This document shows, one piece after another, positions 32,503-41,031 of a stretch of 64,000 nt of DNA. The DNA is from Actinomadura terrae. Lineage in GTDB: Bacteria > Actinomycetota > Actinomycetes > Streptosporangiales > Streptosporangiaceae. The notes below the pieces were generated by a model. The model made no database searches. It was not told the origin of the DNA and saw nothing but the letters and a program-made list of their open reading frames with translations. Positions within the stretch are counted from its first letter, which is position 1. The number at the start of each line of letters is the position of its first letter. The position numbers and the translations under genes were made by a program. The stretch lies in NCBI RefSeq assembly GCF_022751215.1, contig NZ_JAICDG010000007.1, positions 315,643-379,642 on the forward strand. The letters are read 5' to 3'.

Positions 32503-33904
32503 TGCCGTGACCGCCCAGGGTGGAAATGAGGGTCGCGATGCCCGGTTGGAACTGCTCGCCGACGGCGCGCGTCTCCACATGGACCACTACGCGGGGGCCA
32601 AGATGCCCTTCGCGTGCCTCGGAGCCGCCGGCCTCCACCAGGAGTTCATGGAGCTAGATGGCGAGAACGCGGGACGGGTGTTCTCCGTCCTGGACGCCAG
32701 CGGCGGATACGGAAGCGCCTGCCTCGGCGCCGGGAGCAGGACGGCCTTCGACGCGCTGGCGAGCGCGAGCCGCCTCGGGCACGTGACGGACGAGGTCGTC
32801 TCGGAGGAACGCTCGCGTCTGCTGGTCGACGTGCTCGGTGAGGGAGGGCTCTGGTCGAATGCCTTTCCGCCCGGCGAATACCACGTCAGCGGCCGCAATT
32901 CCGGCTCCGAGGGCATGGAGTTGGCGCTGCGGTTGGTCCTGGAGTCGCGGTTCGACCGGCGGCGGCTCAGACACCGTCCCGGCGGCGAGTCCCGGGACAC
33001 GATCCTCGCCTTCGAGGGCGCGTGGCACGGCTGGACCAGTGGGCTGGTCCCGGCGCTGAACCGCCGCCACTACCGGGTGGGCCTCCCCTCCCCCGCGCCC
33101 GACGGCCCTTTCGGCATCCGATTCGAGCACATCCCCTTCGGGGAGCCGGAAATCCTCCGCGACTACATGGAAGGCATCGGCGACCGCCTGCTGGCGGTGT
33201 TCGTCGAACCGATCCAGGGCGACGCGGGCATCCTCGAACCACCGGAGGGATACCTGCGGGAACTCGCCGCGCTGGCCGCGTCCCGCGGTGCGCTGCTCGT
33301 GGCCGACGAGGTCCTCACCTTCGCCAGAACGGGCTCCTTCTTCGCCATGCGCGACGGAGCGGGACCGGTCCCGACCGACATCACGGTCATCGGCAAGAGC
33401 CTGGGCATGGGCCTGCTCTCGACCTCGCTGGTCATCGCGCGCCGCTCGCTCGGCGTGCGGGCCTCGGGCGCGGTGGCGACCTCCGACCTGCGCCCCCTCA
33501 CCTGCGCGGTGATCCGAAAGGGCCTGCGGCACATCGTGGAGGAGAACCTCCTGGAAAGGTCGGTGACCACCGGAGAACGTCTTCGAGTGCTGTTGGAGAA
33601 GGAGGTCGTCGAACCCTTCCCCGACATCTATTCGGAGGTCCGCGGCAGCGGGTTGATGCAGGGCGTCGAACTGACGGAACCGGCGGCCGCCAGGCTGCCC
33701 GCGCTTCGGGAGAGCCTGGTCCGGAGCGGCGTCTATGTCGAGTTCATGGCAGGGGCGGGCCGCCGCTCTCACCGGCTCCCCTACATATATCCCACCATGC
33801 GCGTCGCCCCGCCGCTCATCACGGACGAAGACCACGTCGAGCGCATCGCCAGATGTATCCGCGAGGGGACATGGGCATTCCAGAAACTGATCCAGGCCGG
33901 CTGA
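32495..33904 (+). CDS. Class III PLP-dependent aminotransferase
   Basis: 469 residues, ornithine/acetylornithine and glutamate-1-semialdehyde-type aminotransferase. Motifs: HVSGRNSGSEGMELALRL (PLP phosphate region), AFEGAWHGWT, VEPIQGDAG, LLVADEVLTFARTG (Asp to PLP nitrogen), and the PLP lysine in VIGKSLGMGL. The C-terminal YIYPTMRVAPPLITDEDHVER is typical. It overlaps the ACP gene by 8 bp and the thioesterase gene by 34 bp. In PKS-like systems, such enzymes put an amine on a carrier-bound keto or aldehyde group, giving an amino-acyl or amino-alkyl product. Confidence 0.92.
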   Translation: MRDAVTAQGGNEGRDARLELLADGARLHMDHYAGAKMPFACLGAAGLHQEFMELDGENAGRVFSVLDASGGYGSACLGAGSRTAFDALASASRLGHVTDEVVSEERSRLLVDVLGEGGLWSNAFPPGEYHVSGRNSGSEGMELALRLVLESRFDRRRLRHRPGGESRDTILAFEGAWHGWTSGLVPALNRRHYRVGLPSPAPDGPFGIRFEHIPFGEPEILRDYMEGIGDRLLAVFVEPIQGDAGILEPPEGYLRELAALAASRGALLVADEVLTFARTGSFFAMRDGAGPVPTDITVIGKSLGMGLLSTSLVIARRSLGVRASGAVATSDLRPLTCAVIRKGLRHIVEENLLERSVTTGERLRVLLEKEVVEPFPDIYSEVRGSGLMQGVELTEPAAARLPALRESLVRSGVYVEFMAGAGRRSHRLPYIYPTMRVAPPLITDEDHVERIARCIREGTWAFQKLIQAG

Positions 33905-34359
33905 CCCGACAGCCTTCCGAACTGTTCCGCTTCCAGCACGTGATCGAGCACTGCGACACCGACGACTCCGGGGTGGTGCATTTCGCCCGCTACCCGTCCC
34001 TGATCGAGACCGCCACCCTGCGCGGGCTCGACCGGCTCGATATCGGCCTGTCGGCATTCCGCGAGCACGACCTGGACCTGGTCGTGGCGGAACTGCGGGT
34101 CAAATACACCGCGCCCGCGCGCTTCCTCGACACCGTCGAGGTGACCGCCCGCCTCTCGCGCATCGGCTCCGCCTTCTGCCTGGTCGAGGGAACGGTCGAA
34201 GGACCAGGGGGCCCGAAAGGCGATCCGCCGCTGCTCGCCCGTGCCGAACTCGTCCTCGCCGTCGTGGACACCGAAACAGGGAAACCCGCCGTGATGCCGC
34301 CCAGCATGAGGTTGGTCCTTTCCTCCGTCGCGGACAGTAGAGGCGATCACCATGACTGA
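33871..34359 (+). CDS. 4-hydroxybenzoyl-CoA-thioesterase-type hotdog protein
   Basis: 162 residues of the hotdog fold. The active-site region HCDTDDSGVVHFARYPSLIE is the 4HBT signature, with the catalytic Asp in DTD. The later KYTAPARFLDTVEVTARL fits the central strands. ATG 33871 has a GAGGGG just upstream; ATG 33853 is the alternative. The frame overlaps the end of the aminotransferase gene by 34 bp. Likely job: release or editing of the ACP-bound chain by hydrolysis, or acyl transfer to an amine. Confidence 0.82.
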   Translation: MGIPETDPGRLTRQPSELFRFQHVIEHCDTDDSGVVHFARYPSLIETATLRGLDRLDIGLSAFREHDLDLVVAELRVKYTAPARFLDTVEVTARLSRIGSAFCLVEGTVEGPGGPKGDPPLLARAELVLAVVDTETGKPAVMPPSMRLVLSSVADSRGDHHD

Positions 34360-34858
34360 GACGAGCGAGATATCGCCGGACCAGCCCGACCGCGAGCCGA
34401 AGACCATAGGTTTCACCGAGCTCAAGACCTGGCTGCGGCACCGCCATCCGATGATCTACCTGGACCGGGTGCTCGACCACGAGCCGGGACGGTTCCTGCA
34501 CAGCCTGTTGTCGGTCTCCGGGCAGTTGGACGCGATCGCCGGGCATTTCCCGGAGCGGGCCATCTACCCCGCCAGCCACATGTCGCAGGCGTTCGCCCAG
34601 TCCGGCATCGTCCTCTACCAGCTGAGCACGTCCCCGCTCGACGAGGACGAGCTGACGCTCATCGGGGCGATGAAGTCGCGGTTCACCCGCATCGTCGTCC
34701 CCGGCGACCAGATCGTGTTCCGGGTGACCAGCGATCGCATCGGGAACACCACCTTCCATTTCTCCGGCCGCGCCTATGTGAGCGATGAGCCGGTCGCGAT
34801 GTTCAAGGCGACGCTGGTGCGGGTGAAGGTCGGCGACCTGGGCGATCCGCTGTGGTGA
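34352..34858 (+). CDS. FabZ-like hotdog dehydratase with Gln in place of the catalytic Glu
   Basis: 168 residues. LRHRHPMIYLDRV contains the FabZ His, and HFPERAIYPASHMSQAFAQSG aligns with the second FabZ motif, where the catalytic Glu of ...EAMAQ is Gln79. With His but no acid, dehydration may be slow or absent; it may be a chain-handling or non-catalytic partner, like some ApeP-type aryl polyene dehydratases. It overlaps the thioesterase gene by 8 bp and the ketosynthase gene by 4 bp (GTGA), so all are made in step. Confidence 0.8.
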   Translation: MTETSEISPDQPDREPKTIGFTELKTWLRHRHPMIYLDRVLDHEPGRFLHSLLSVSGQLDAIAGHFPERAIYPASHMSQAFAQSGIVLYQLSTSPLDEDELTLIGAMKSRFTRIVVPGDQIVFRVTSDRIGNTTFHFSGRAYVSDEPVAMFKATLVRVKVGDLGDPLW

Positions 34859-35997
34859 GAGACCGCCCCGGTGCCGCCAGAGCCTGCGTCACCGGCATGG
34901 CCTGGACCACCGCACTGGGGCACGACCTGGACGAGGTCTGGGCCAGGCTGCTCGACGGCGCGTCGGGCCTGGCCGAGACCCCGTCCCCGTACGCGCTGCG
35001 CAACACCGGTGCCGCCGCCGTCACCACCGTGCCGTTCTCCGCACCGCCCGCCGTCCGCCAGCGGACGATGGCCGAGGAGGCGCTGCGCCGCGCGCTGCTG
35101 GACGCCGGGCTGGCGGCGGACGCGTCCGCGATCCAGCCGATCCTCGGGACCAGCTACGGGGCGCATCTCGACGACCCCGCCACCTCGTCCCTCAGCGCCT
35201 GGGCCCTGGAGATCGCCGACCGCGCCGGGTTCGCCCGCCACCCGCTCGTGGTGACGACGGCCTGTTCAGCGGGGGCCGACACCCTTCTCATGGGCCTGGA
35301 GCTGATTCGCGGCGGCGCCGCGGAGATCTGCGTCTGCGGCGGTGCCGACGTGCTGACCGATGCCAAGCGCCTCGGGCACTCCCTGCTCGGCACCATGTCC
35401 CCGACCGGCCTGCGCGCCTTCGACGCCTCGCATGACGGAACCCTCCTCGGGGAGGGTTCCGGCTTCATGGTGGTGGAGTCCGTCCGGTCGGCGACGGCTC
35501 GCGGGGCGCGCGTACACGGTCTCCTGGCGGGCGCCGGGTCCTCCAACGACGGCACGGGGTCGGTGGCCCCGGACGCCTCGGGGCGGTCGCTGGAGCTGGC
35601 CGTCGGGCGCGCTCTGCGCAGCGGCGGGGTCTCGCACGACGACATCGCAGTGATCAACGCGCACGGCTCGGGTACTCCGACGAACGACGAGCTGGAGGCA
35701 AGGGTCTACTCGCGGATCTTCGGCGGCGTGGAGGCCCCGCCCGTGATGTTCGCGACGAAGGGAGCCCTCGGGCACACGCTCGGGGCGACCGGCGCGCTGG
35801 AGGCGATCGCCGTGGTGCAAGCCCTTCGGACCGGGCAGGTCCCCCCGGTCCGCGGCCTCACCGACGTCCCGCCGTCGCTCTCGTTGCCCGTGCCCGTTGG
35901 CCGACCGGCGCCGGTCGCGGGCGACTACGGGCTGAGCGTCACGCTCGGTTTCGGCGGCTTCAACACCTGCCTTCTCTTTGAGAGAGCCCGCACATGA
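34855..35997 (+). CDS. 3-oxoacyl-ACP synthase (FabF-type ketosynthase)
   Basis: 380 residues. The full Cys-His-His set is present: VVTTACSAGADTL, NAHGSGTPTND, and KGALGHTLGATGALE. GFGGFNTCLLF closes the fold. It is slightly shorter than FabF (about 410). Start GTG 34855 overlaps the upstream stop (GTGA); the end overlaps the next gene as ATGA. It extends the ACP-bound chain by condensation with a malonyl unit. No malonyl transferase or ketoreductase is in this operon, so those would come from primary fatty acid synthesis. Confidence 0.92.
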   Translation: MRDRPGAARACVTGMAWTTALGHDLDEVWARLLDGASGLAETPSPYALRNTGAAAVTTVPFSAPPAVRQRTMAEEALRRALLDAGLAADASAIQPILGTSYGAHLDDPATSSLSAWALEIADRAGFARHPLVVTTACSAGADTLLMGLELIRGGAAEICVCGGADVLTDAKRLGHSLLGTMSPTGLRAFDASHDGTLLGEGSGFMVVESVRSATARGARVHGLLAGAGSSNDGTGSVAPDASGRSLELAVGRALRSGGVSHDDIAVINAHGSGTPTNDELEARVYSRIFGGVEAPPVMFATKGALGHTLGATGALEAIAVVQALRTGQVPPVRGLTDVPPSLSLPVPVGRPAPVAGDYGLSVTLGFGGFNTCLLFERART

Positions 35998-36545
35998 AGC
36001 ACCTGTCCGGCCACGATGCGTGGAATCACGCCGAGGTGGCACTCCTCGCCTCCGGCGAGGCCTCAATCGACGACCTGTCCGGTCTCCGCAAAAAGGGGAG
36101 GGTCTCGTTCTACGCCGATCCCCTTTCCTGGTTGGTGGAGGAATCCGTCGACCGCGCGATCGCGAACTGCCCCGCGGATCTGGACGCCGATCCCGAGGGC
36201 GTGGGCCTCATCACCATGAGCGACGAATGCACCATGAGAACGATGAGGGAGATCGCACGCCGGGTCCCCACGGGGAGGCCGTCGCCGCTTCGCTTCTCCG
36301 GGGCGAATCCCGGCTCGGCGGGAGTCCTGGCCGCGATCACGCACGGTTTCAAAGGACCCAGCCTGACCCTGTCCATGCGGCCCGAGCTGGGGCTCACGGC
36401 CGCGATCGCGCTCGCCGGAGCCTGGCTGGCCCAGGGCCATGCCTCCTCTGTGGTGGTCAGCGGCCACTTCCCCGGACCACCGCGACACACCGTCCAGAGC
36501 GTCGTCGTCACCGGGAGGCCGCGCACCGGCGCACAAAGGCCGTGA
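35994..36545 (+). CDS. Truncated ketosynthase-like protein lacking the active-site Cys
   Basis: 183 residues matching the N-terminal half of thiolase-fold ketosynthases: FSGANPGSAGVLAAITHGFKGPSLTL ... AIALAGAWLAQGHASSVVVSGHF. The place of the nucleophile reads SLTLSMRPELGL, with no Cys, and the C-terminal His motifs are missing altogether. This resembles half-size partners (chain-length-factor-like) found beside ketosynthases in aryl-polyene-like and type II systems. Start ATG 35994 is coupled to the ketosynthase (ATGA). The last 38 bp overlap the convergent cobB gene. Probably forms a heterodimer with the 34855 product. Confidence 0.78.
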   Translation: MKHLSGHDAWNHAEVALLASGEASIDDLSGLRKKGRVSFYADPLSWLVEESVDRAIANCPADLDADPEGVGLITMSDECTMRTMREIARRVPTGRPSPLRFSGANPGSAGVLAAITHGFKGPSLTLSMRPELGLTAAIALAGAWLAQGHASSVVVSGHFPGPPRHTVQSVVVTGRPRTGAQRP

Positions 36546-37863
36546 CCATGTCGGGATTGCCCGCCGGATGCAGATGGAGATAGGAGGCGTGCACCCCGTC
36601 CTGGACGAATCCCTCCTTCTCCAGGGAGCCGTCCGGAGCTCGCCATGACCAGGCGGGGACGGCCCCGTGCGGCGGGGATATCACGGTGTGGTGGAATTCG
36701 TGGCCGACCCGGGCGCCCTTGCCACCGGCGAACACCGACTCCTCCGTCGCGACCGCCTCCCGATAGCCGAGCCTTAGCCTTCCGGACATCGACGCCTCCG
36801 CGTCCAGAACGCCGCACATCCGGTGGCCGTCCAGGCTTCGCACCAGATAGAGGAGCCCTCCGCATTCCGCATGGACGGCACCACCGCCCTTCGCGAACTC
36901 AAGGACGTCCCGGCGCAGCGAAGCGTTCGCCGACAGCTCCTCCGCGTGCTGCTCGGGGAATCCTCCCGGCAGCACCACACCCGATGTTCCAGTGGGCAGC
37001 CGCTCGTCGTACAGCGGATCGAAGACCCGCACCCGCGCCCCGGCCGCGGTGAGCAGTTCGAGATGCTCGGCATAGCCGAACGTGAACGCCTTCCCACCGG
37101 CGACGGCGATGACGGGCTCGCCGGGCACCGGCACGACCTCGGCGGCGGGGCTCCACGGTTCCACGCCGAGGGGCGGGGCGGTGGCGGCCAGCCCGGCCAC
37201 GGCCGCCAGGTCGACGTGCTCCGCCACCAGCGCCGCCATCAGGCCGATCGCGTCGGTGGCCGCCGCGCCGTGTTCGGCCGCCGTGACCAGGCCGAGGTGC
37301 CGGGAGGGCAGGACGATCTCCGAGGTGCGCGGAAGTGCGCCGAGGAACGGCACCCCCACCTCCGCGGAGGTGTCGGCCAGGATGCGCGCATGGACGGCGG
37401 ATCCGATCCGGTTGGCGACGACGCCGGCGACGCGCACCTCGGGGTCGAAGTCGCGGAAACCGGTCAGCACGGCCCCGATGCTGCGGGTCTGCCCCCAGGC
37501 GTCCACCACGAGCACGACGGGAGCGTCGAGCAGCCGCGCGACATGCGCGGTCGAGCCGAAGTCGTCATGCGCGTTCCCGCCGTCGAACATGCCCATCACG
37601 CCCTCGACGACGGCGATGTCGGCCCCGGCCGCGCCGTGCGCGAACAACGCCGGAATGCGCTGCTCCCCGACCATGACGGGGTCCAGGTTCCGGCCGCGTA
37701 CGCCCGTGGCGAGAGTGTGGTAGCCGGGGTCGATGTAGTCCGGCCCGACCTTGAAGGGGGCCACCCGCCTTCCTCGCGCCCGCAGCGCGGCCATCAGGCC
37801 GGTGGCGACCGTGGTCTTGCCGCTCCCGGAGGCCGGCGCCGCGACGACCAGCCGGTCAGTCAT
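36508..37863 (-). CDS. cobB: Cobyrinic / hydrogenobyrinic acid a,c-diamide synthase
   Basis: 451 residues. The N-terminal P-loop ATPase has APASGSGKTTVATGLMAAL, FKVGPDYIDPGYH and EGVMGMFDG; the C-terminal type I glutamine amidotransferase has the Cys in HAECGGLLYL and a VGHEFHH segment. It amidates side chains a and c of the corrin ring, with Gln as nitrogen donor. All key motifs look canonical, unlike the cobQ-like gene at 42599. It is the second gene after cobA on the minus strand, overlapping it by 8 bp. Start ATG 37863. Confidence 0.95.
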   Translation of the reverse strand: MTDRLVVAAPASGSGKTTVATGLMAALRARGRRVAPFKVGPDYIDPGYHTLATGVRGRNLDPVMVGEQRIPALFAHGAAGADIAVVEGVMGMFDGGNAHDDFGSTAHVARLLDAPVVLVVDAWGQTRSIGAVLTGFRDFDPEVRVAGVVANRIGSAVHARILADTSAEVGVPFLGALPRTSEIVLPSRHLGLVTAAEHGAAATDAIGLMAALVAEHVDLAAVAGLAATAPPLGVEPWSPAAEVVPVPGEPVIAVAGGKAFTFGYAEHLELLTAAGARVRVFDPLYDERLPTGTSGVVLPGGFPEQHAEELSANASLRRDVLEFAKGGGAVHAECGGLLYLVRSLDGHRMCGVLDAEASMSGRLRLGYREAVATEESVFAGGKGARVGHEFHHTVISPPHGAVPAWSWRAPDGSLEKEGFVQDGVHASYLHLHPAGNPDMVTAFVRRCAASR

Positions 37864-38989
37864 CGGCCTCGGTCGCGGCGAGCTCGGCGGTGCTCCCGGC
37901 GCTCGGCAGACCGGCGACCTCCCCGATGACGAAGACCGAGGGGGGCTCCACCTTGTGCTCGGCGCAGTCCGCCGCCAGCCGTCCCAGCGTCGAGCGCACC
38001 ACCCGCTGGCGGCAGGTCGCCCCTTCCTGGACGAGCAGCGCCGGGGTGCACGGGTCCTTCCCTCCTCGCGTCAGGGCGTTCGCGATCTCTTCGATGTGCG
38101 CCACCCCCATCAGCACCACCAGCGTCCCGCGCAGTCTGCTGAGCGCCGCCCAGTCGACCAGCGTCCCGGGGGCGTCGGGGGCAAGGTGGCCGGACACGAT
38201 CGTCAGTTCATGGGTCATCCCCCGGTGCGTGACGGGAGTCCCCGCCAGCGCGGGGACCGCCAGGGCGCTGCTGATCCCCGGCACCACGGTCACCCGCAGC
38301 CCCGCCTCGGCGCAGGCGGCGACCTCCTCGAACCCGCGGCCGAAGACGTAGGGGTCGCCGCCCTTCAGCCGCACCACGAACCTGCCGGCGCGAGCCCGTT
38401 CGATCATCACCTCGTTGAGGTTCCGCTGGACGGCGGACCGACCGTAGGGGATCTTCGCCGCGTCCACGACCTCCACGCCGGCCTCCAGGTCGGCGAGCAG
38501 TTCTAGCGGTGCGAGCCTGTCGATGACGACCACGTCGGCCGCCTGGAGGAACTCCTTGCCCCGGACAGTGATGAGCCCCGGGTCACCGGGGCCCGCGCCG
38601 ACCAGCGCGATATCGGGCAGCGGCGGTCCCGCCGCCCGTCGGCGCGGACTCCGTTCCGGCTCGTGCGTGTTCGCCAAGCAGAACAGCCGCCGCTTGGTCG
38701 CGGCCTCCGTGATCGCGGTGTTCTCCGCCGGATCGGGTGTGCGAGCGATCGCCAGCCAGGCGTCCTCCAGGTCCGCGGCCTGCCATTCCCGGGCCTCCCA
38801 GCTGATCCGTCCGGATGTGGCCAGCGCCTCGATCGCCGGGCAGACGTCCGGCGCCACGAGCCGGACGCTCGCGCCGGCGATCAGCAGCCGCGACAGGTCC
38901 GGCAAAACCTCGGCTCCACCTCCGAAAACGACCACCGGTCGACCTGAGAGAAGCGCCTGCAAGCCATCAATCCAAGCCACGGACCGCAT
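37856..38989 (-). CDS. cobA: Uroporphyrinogen-III C-methyltransferase with siroheme-synthase-like N-terminal domain
   Basis: 377 residues. The N-terminal 120 residues are CysG-B-like (GRPVVVFGGGAEVLPDLSRLL, a Rossmann fold), and the C-terminal part is the SUMT domain: VGAGPGDPGLITVRGKEFLQAADVVVIDRLA, LKGGDPYVFGRGFEE, VVPGISSALAVPALAGTPVTHRG. It makes precorrin-2 from uroporphyrinogen III. The usual GGGxxA nucleotide motif reads GGGAEV, so the dehydrogenase activity may be weak. ATG 38989; GTG 38995 is the alternative. It is transcribed divergently from cobG, with a promoter at 39032-39061. Confidence 0.93.
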   Translation of the reverse strand: MRSVAWIDGLQALLSGRPVVVFGGGAEVLPDLSRLLIAGASVRLVAPDVCPAIEALATSGRISWEAREWQAADLEDAWLAIARTPDPAENTAITEAATKRRLFCLANTHEPERSPRRRAAGPPLPDIALVGAGPGDPGLITVRGKEFLQAADVVVIDRLAPLELLADLEAGVEVVDAAKIPYGRSAVQRNLNEVMIERARAGRFVVRLKGGDPYVFGRGFEEVAACAEAGLRVTVVPGISSALAVPALAGTPVTHRGMTHELTIVSGHLAPDAPGTLVDWAALSRLRGTLVVLMGVAHIEEIANALTRGGKDPCTPALLVQEGATCRQRVVRSTLGRLAADCAEHKVEPPSVFVIGEVAGLPSAGSTAELAATEADD

Positions 38990-39031
38990 ACTCACCACCC
39001 GATTCACCGGCCAGATCCGCATTGGGCAGGT

Positions 39032-39061
39032 AACGTAGATCGGCCGTCACGGCAAGGTCAA
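39032..39061 (-). promoter_or_regulatory. Sigma70-type promoter for cobA-cobB
   Basis: On the minus strand TTGACC (39061-39056) and TACGTT (39037-39032) are separated by 18 bp, about 45 bp before the cobA start. The 147-bp gap to cobG also holds a small inverted repeat (CAGGG/CCCTG near 39078-39094). No cobalamin riboswitch elements are visible here. Confidence 0.55.
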
Positions 39062-39136
39062 CAGTCAAGATCCCGCAGGGAACCTCACCCTGTTCAACCA
39101 TGGGCAATGATAAATCGGCCATGTAGGGTGAATCTC

Positions 39137-40408
39137 GTGTCGATCTTTCCCCCGACAGACGGCATGCGCGCGGACTCCTGCCCTGGCGCCCTCCGGCCGC
39201 ACCGGGCCGAGGACGGGCTCCTGGTCCGGATACGGCTCCCCGGCGGCGTCCTCCCCGAGGGTGGACTCCGGGCGCTCGCCGCCATCTCGGCCGTGCACGG
39301 AAACGGTCGCCTCGAACTGACGTCACGTGCGAACGTCCAGCTGAGGGCCCTGCGGGAACGCGAACTCGACGAAGTCGTCCGCAAGCTGTCCACCGCGGGG
39401 CTACTGCCGTCCGCCTCCCATGAGCGGGCGCGGAACATCGTGGCGGCACCCTTGCAGGGACGCTGCCCGCCGGGCCGGTGGGAAATCCGGCCGGTGATAT
39501 CGCAGCTCGACCGGCGACTCGTCGCGGAACCGGGTCTAGCCGAACTATCCGGCCGTTTCCTTTTCGCGTTGGACGACGGCAGCGGCAGCGTATTGTCGAT
39601 CAACGCGGACCTTTGCCTTTTCCCGGTTTCGGACACCGTGGCGGGCCTGGTCATTACCGGTCGGGACACCGGTCTGCGTTTCCCCGTCGAGCAGGCCGTG
39701 CCCGTTCTGATCGCGGCGGCGAGAACGTTTCTCCGAGAGCGGCACGCGCGGTCTTCCGACGCCTGGCGGTTGAGCGGGCTGCCGGGCGGCGCGGCCGCGA
39801 TCGTCCGCCGCCTGGGTGAGGAGTTCGGCTTGACGGCCCCGGCCTCCCCCGCTCCGCTCGCCCCCCCGTCCCGGCCGGCGGCGTTGATCGGTCCCCTCCG
39901 GGAGCACACCGGCGGGTACTCGCTCGGCGTCGTGGTCCCGCTGGGAACCCTGGCACCGGCGCAGGCCGAACTCCTGGACGATCTCGGTGGGGGCACGGCC
40001 ACCATCACGCCCTGGCGCACCGTCGTCCTGGAGAACCTGGACGACGCCGCGGTGGCGCGCGCACGGCGACTGCTCGGCCAGGCGGGGCTCCCGACCGACC
40101 CGGCCTCCGAATGGCTGCACGTGACCGCGTGCGCCGGCCGTCCGGGATGCGGCAAGGCCTTGAGCGATGTCCGTGCCGACGCCGCCCGGCTCACCCAGGC
40201 CTCCGAGGGGGCCAAATCCGGCGTCCTGCCCGTGCACTGGGCGGCTTGCGAACGTCGCTGCGGCAGGCCCGCGGGGAGCACCGTCGAAGTGCTCGCGACC
40301 GGCGACGGCCGCTACGAACTGAGCGGCGGGAACCTGACCTCGCCGCGCGCCCATGACCTGACCGAGCTCCCGGCCGCCATCGCCCAGGCCAGAAGGATCA
40401 CAGATTGA
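39137..40408 (+). CDS. cobG: Precorrin-3B synthase (CobG)
   Basis: About 423 residues of the nitrite/sulfite reductase-like family. The N-terminal GALRPHRAEDGLLVRIRLPGGVL and LTSRANVQLRAL match the ferredoxin-like half-domain; the [4Fe-4S] cysteines are in CAGRPGCGKA and CERRCGRP near residues 330-375. CobG oxidises precorrin-3A to precorrin-3B with oxygen, so this is the aerobic route. GTG 39137 was preferred (AGGGTG upstream) over the ATG at 39107. It overlaps cobH by 4 bp (TTGA). Confidence 0.92.
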   Translation: MSIFPPTDGMRADSCPGALRPHRAEDGLLVRIRLPGGVLPEGGLRALAAISAVHGNGRLELTSRANVQLRALRERELDEVVRKLSTAGLLPSASHERARNIVAAPLQGRCPPGRWEIRPVISQLDRRLVAEPGLAELSGRFLFALDDGSGSVLSINADLCLFPVSDTVAGLVITGRDTGLRFPVEQAVPVLIAAARTFLRERHARSSDAWRLSGLPGGAAAIVRRLGEEFGLTAPASPAPLAPPSRPAALIGPLREHTGGYSLGVVVPLGTLAPAQAELLDDLGGGTATITPWRTVVLENLDDAAVARARRLLGQAGLPTDPASEWLHVTACAGRPGCGKALSDVRADAARLTQASEGAKSGVLPVHWAACERRCGRPAGSTVEVLATGDGRYELSGGNLTSPRAHDLTELPAAIAQARRITD

Positions 40409-41031
40409 TCGACTATCTCAAGGACGGCCAGGAGATCTACCGGCGGTCCTTCGCGACCATCCGCGCCGAGGCCGACCTCTCCCGCTTCCCGCCCGACGTC
40501 GGCCGGGTGGTGGTGCGCATGGTCCACGCCTGCGGCATGGTGGACCTCGCCGAGAGCGTGAGCCACTCCCCAGGCGTGGTCGCCTCGGCGCGCGCCGCGC
40601 TCAGGGCCGGGGCACCGGTGCTCTGCGACACCCACATGGTCGCCAGCGGGATCACCCGGAAGCGGCTGCCCGCCGGAAACGAGATCGTCTGCACGCTGGG
40701 CGACCCGCGCGTCCCGGGCCTGGCCGCCGAGCTCGGCACCACCCGCACCGCGGCCGCCCTCGAACTCTGGCGGGACCGGCTCGGCGGTGCCGTCGTCGCG
40801 GTGGGCAACGCTCCGACCGCGCTCTTCCGCCTGCTCGAACTGATCGACGAGGGCGCCGACCGGCCCGCCGCCGTCCTCGGGCTTCCGGTCGGCTTCATCG
40901 GTGCCGCCGAGTCCAAACAGGCGCTCGCCGAACACCCGAGCGGCCTCGACCACCTCACCGTCCGAGGACGGCGGGGCGGCAGTGCGATGACCGTGGCCGC
41001 GGTGAACGCGATCGCGAGTGAGGACGAGTGA
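40405..41031 (+). CDS. cobH: Precorrin-8X methylmutase (CobH)
   Basis: 208 residues, close to canonical. IYRRSFATIRAEADL, VRMVHACGMVD (with the catalytic His), LCDTHMVASGITRKRLPAGNEIVCTL, and VGNAPTALFRLLELI are all as in CobH/CbiC. It moves a methyl group from C-11 to C-12 to give hydrogenobyrinic acid. The start is TTG 40405, overlapping the cobG stop; the end overlaps cobIJ as GTGA. Part of the tightly packed cobG-cobH-cobIJ run. Confidence 0.95.
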   Translation: MIDYLKDGQEIYRRSFATIRAEADLSRFPPDVGRVVVRMVHACGMVDLAESVSHSPGVVASARAALRAGAPVLCDTHMVASGITRKRLPAGNEIVCTLGDPRVPGLAAELGTTRTAAALELWRDRLGGAVVAVGNAPTALFRLLELIDEGADRPAAVLGLPVGFIGAAESKQALAEHPSGLDHLTVRGRRGGSAMTVAAVNAIASEDE

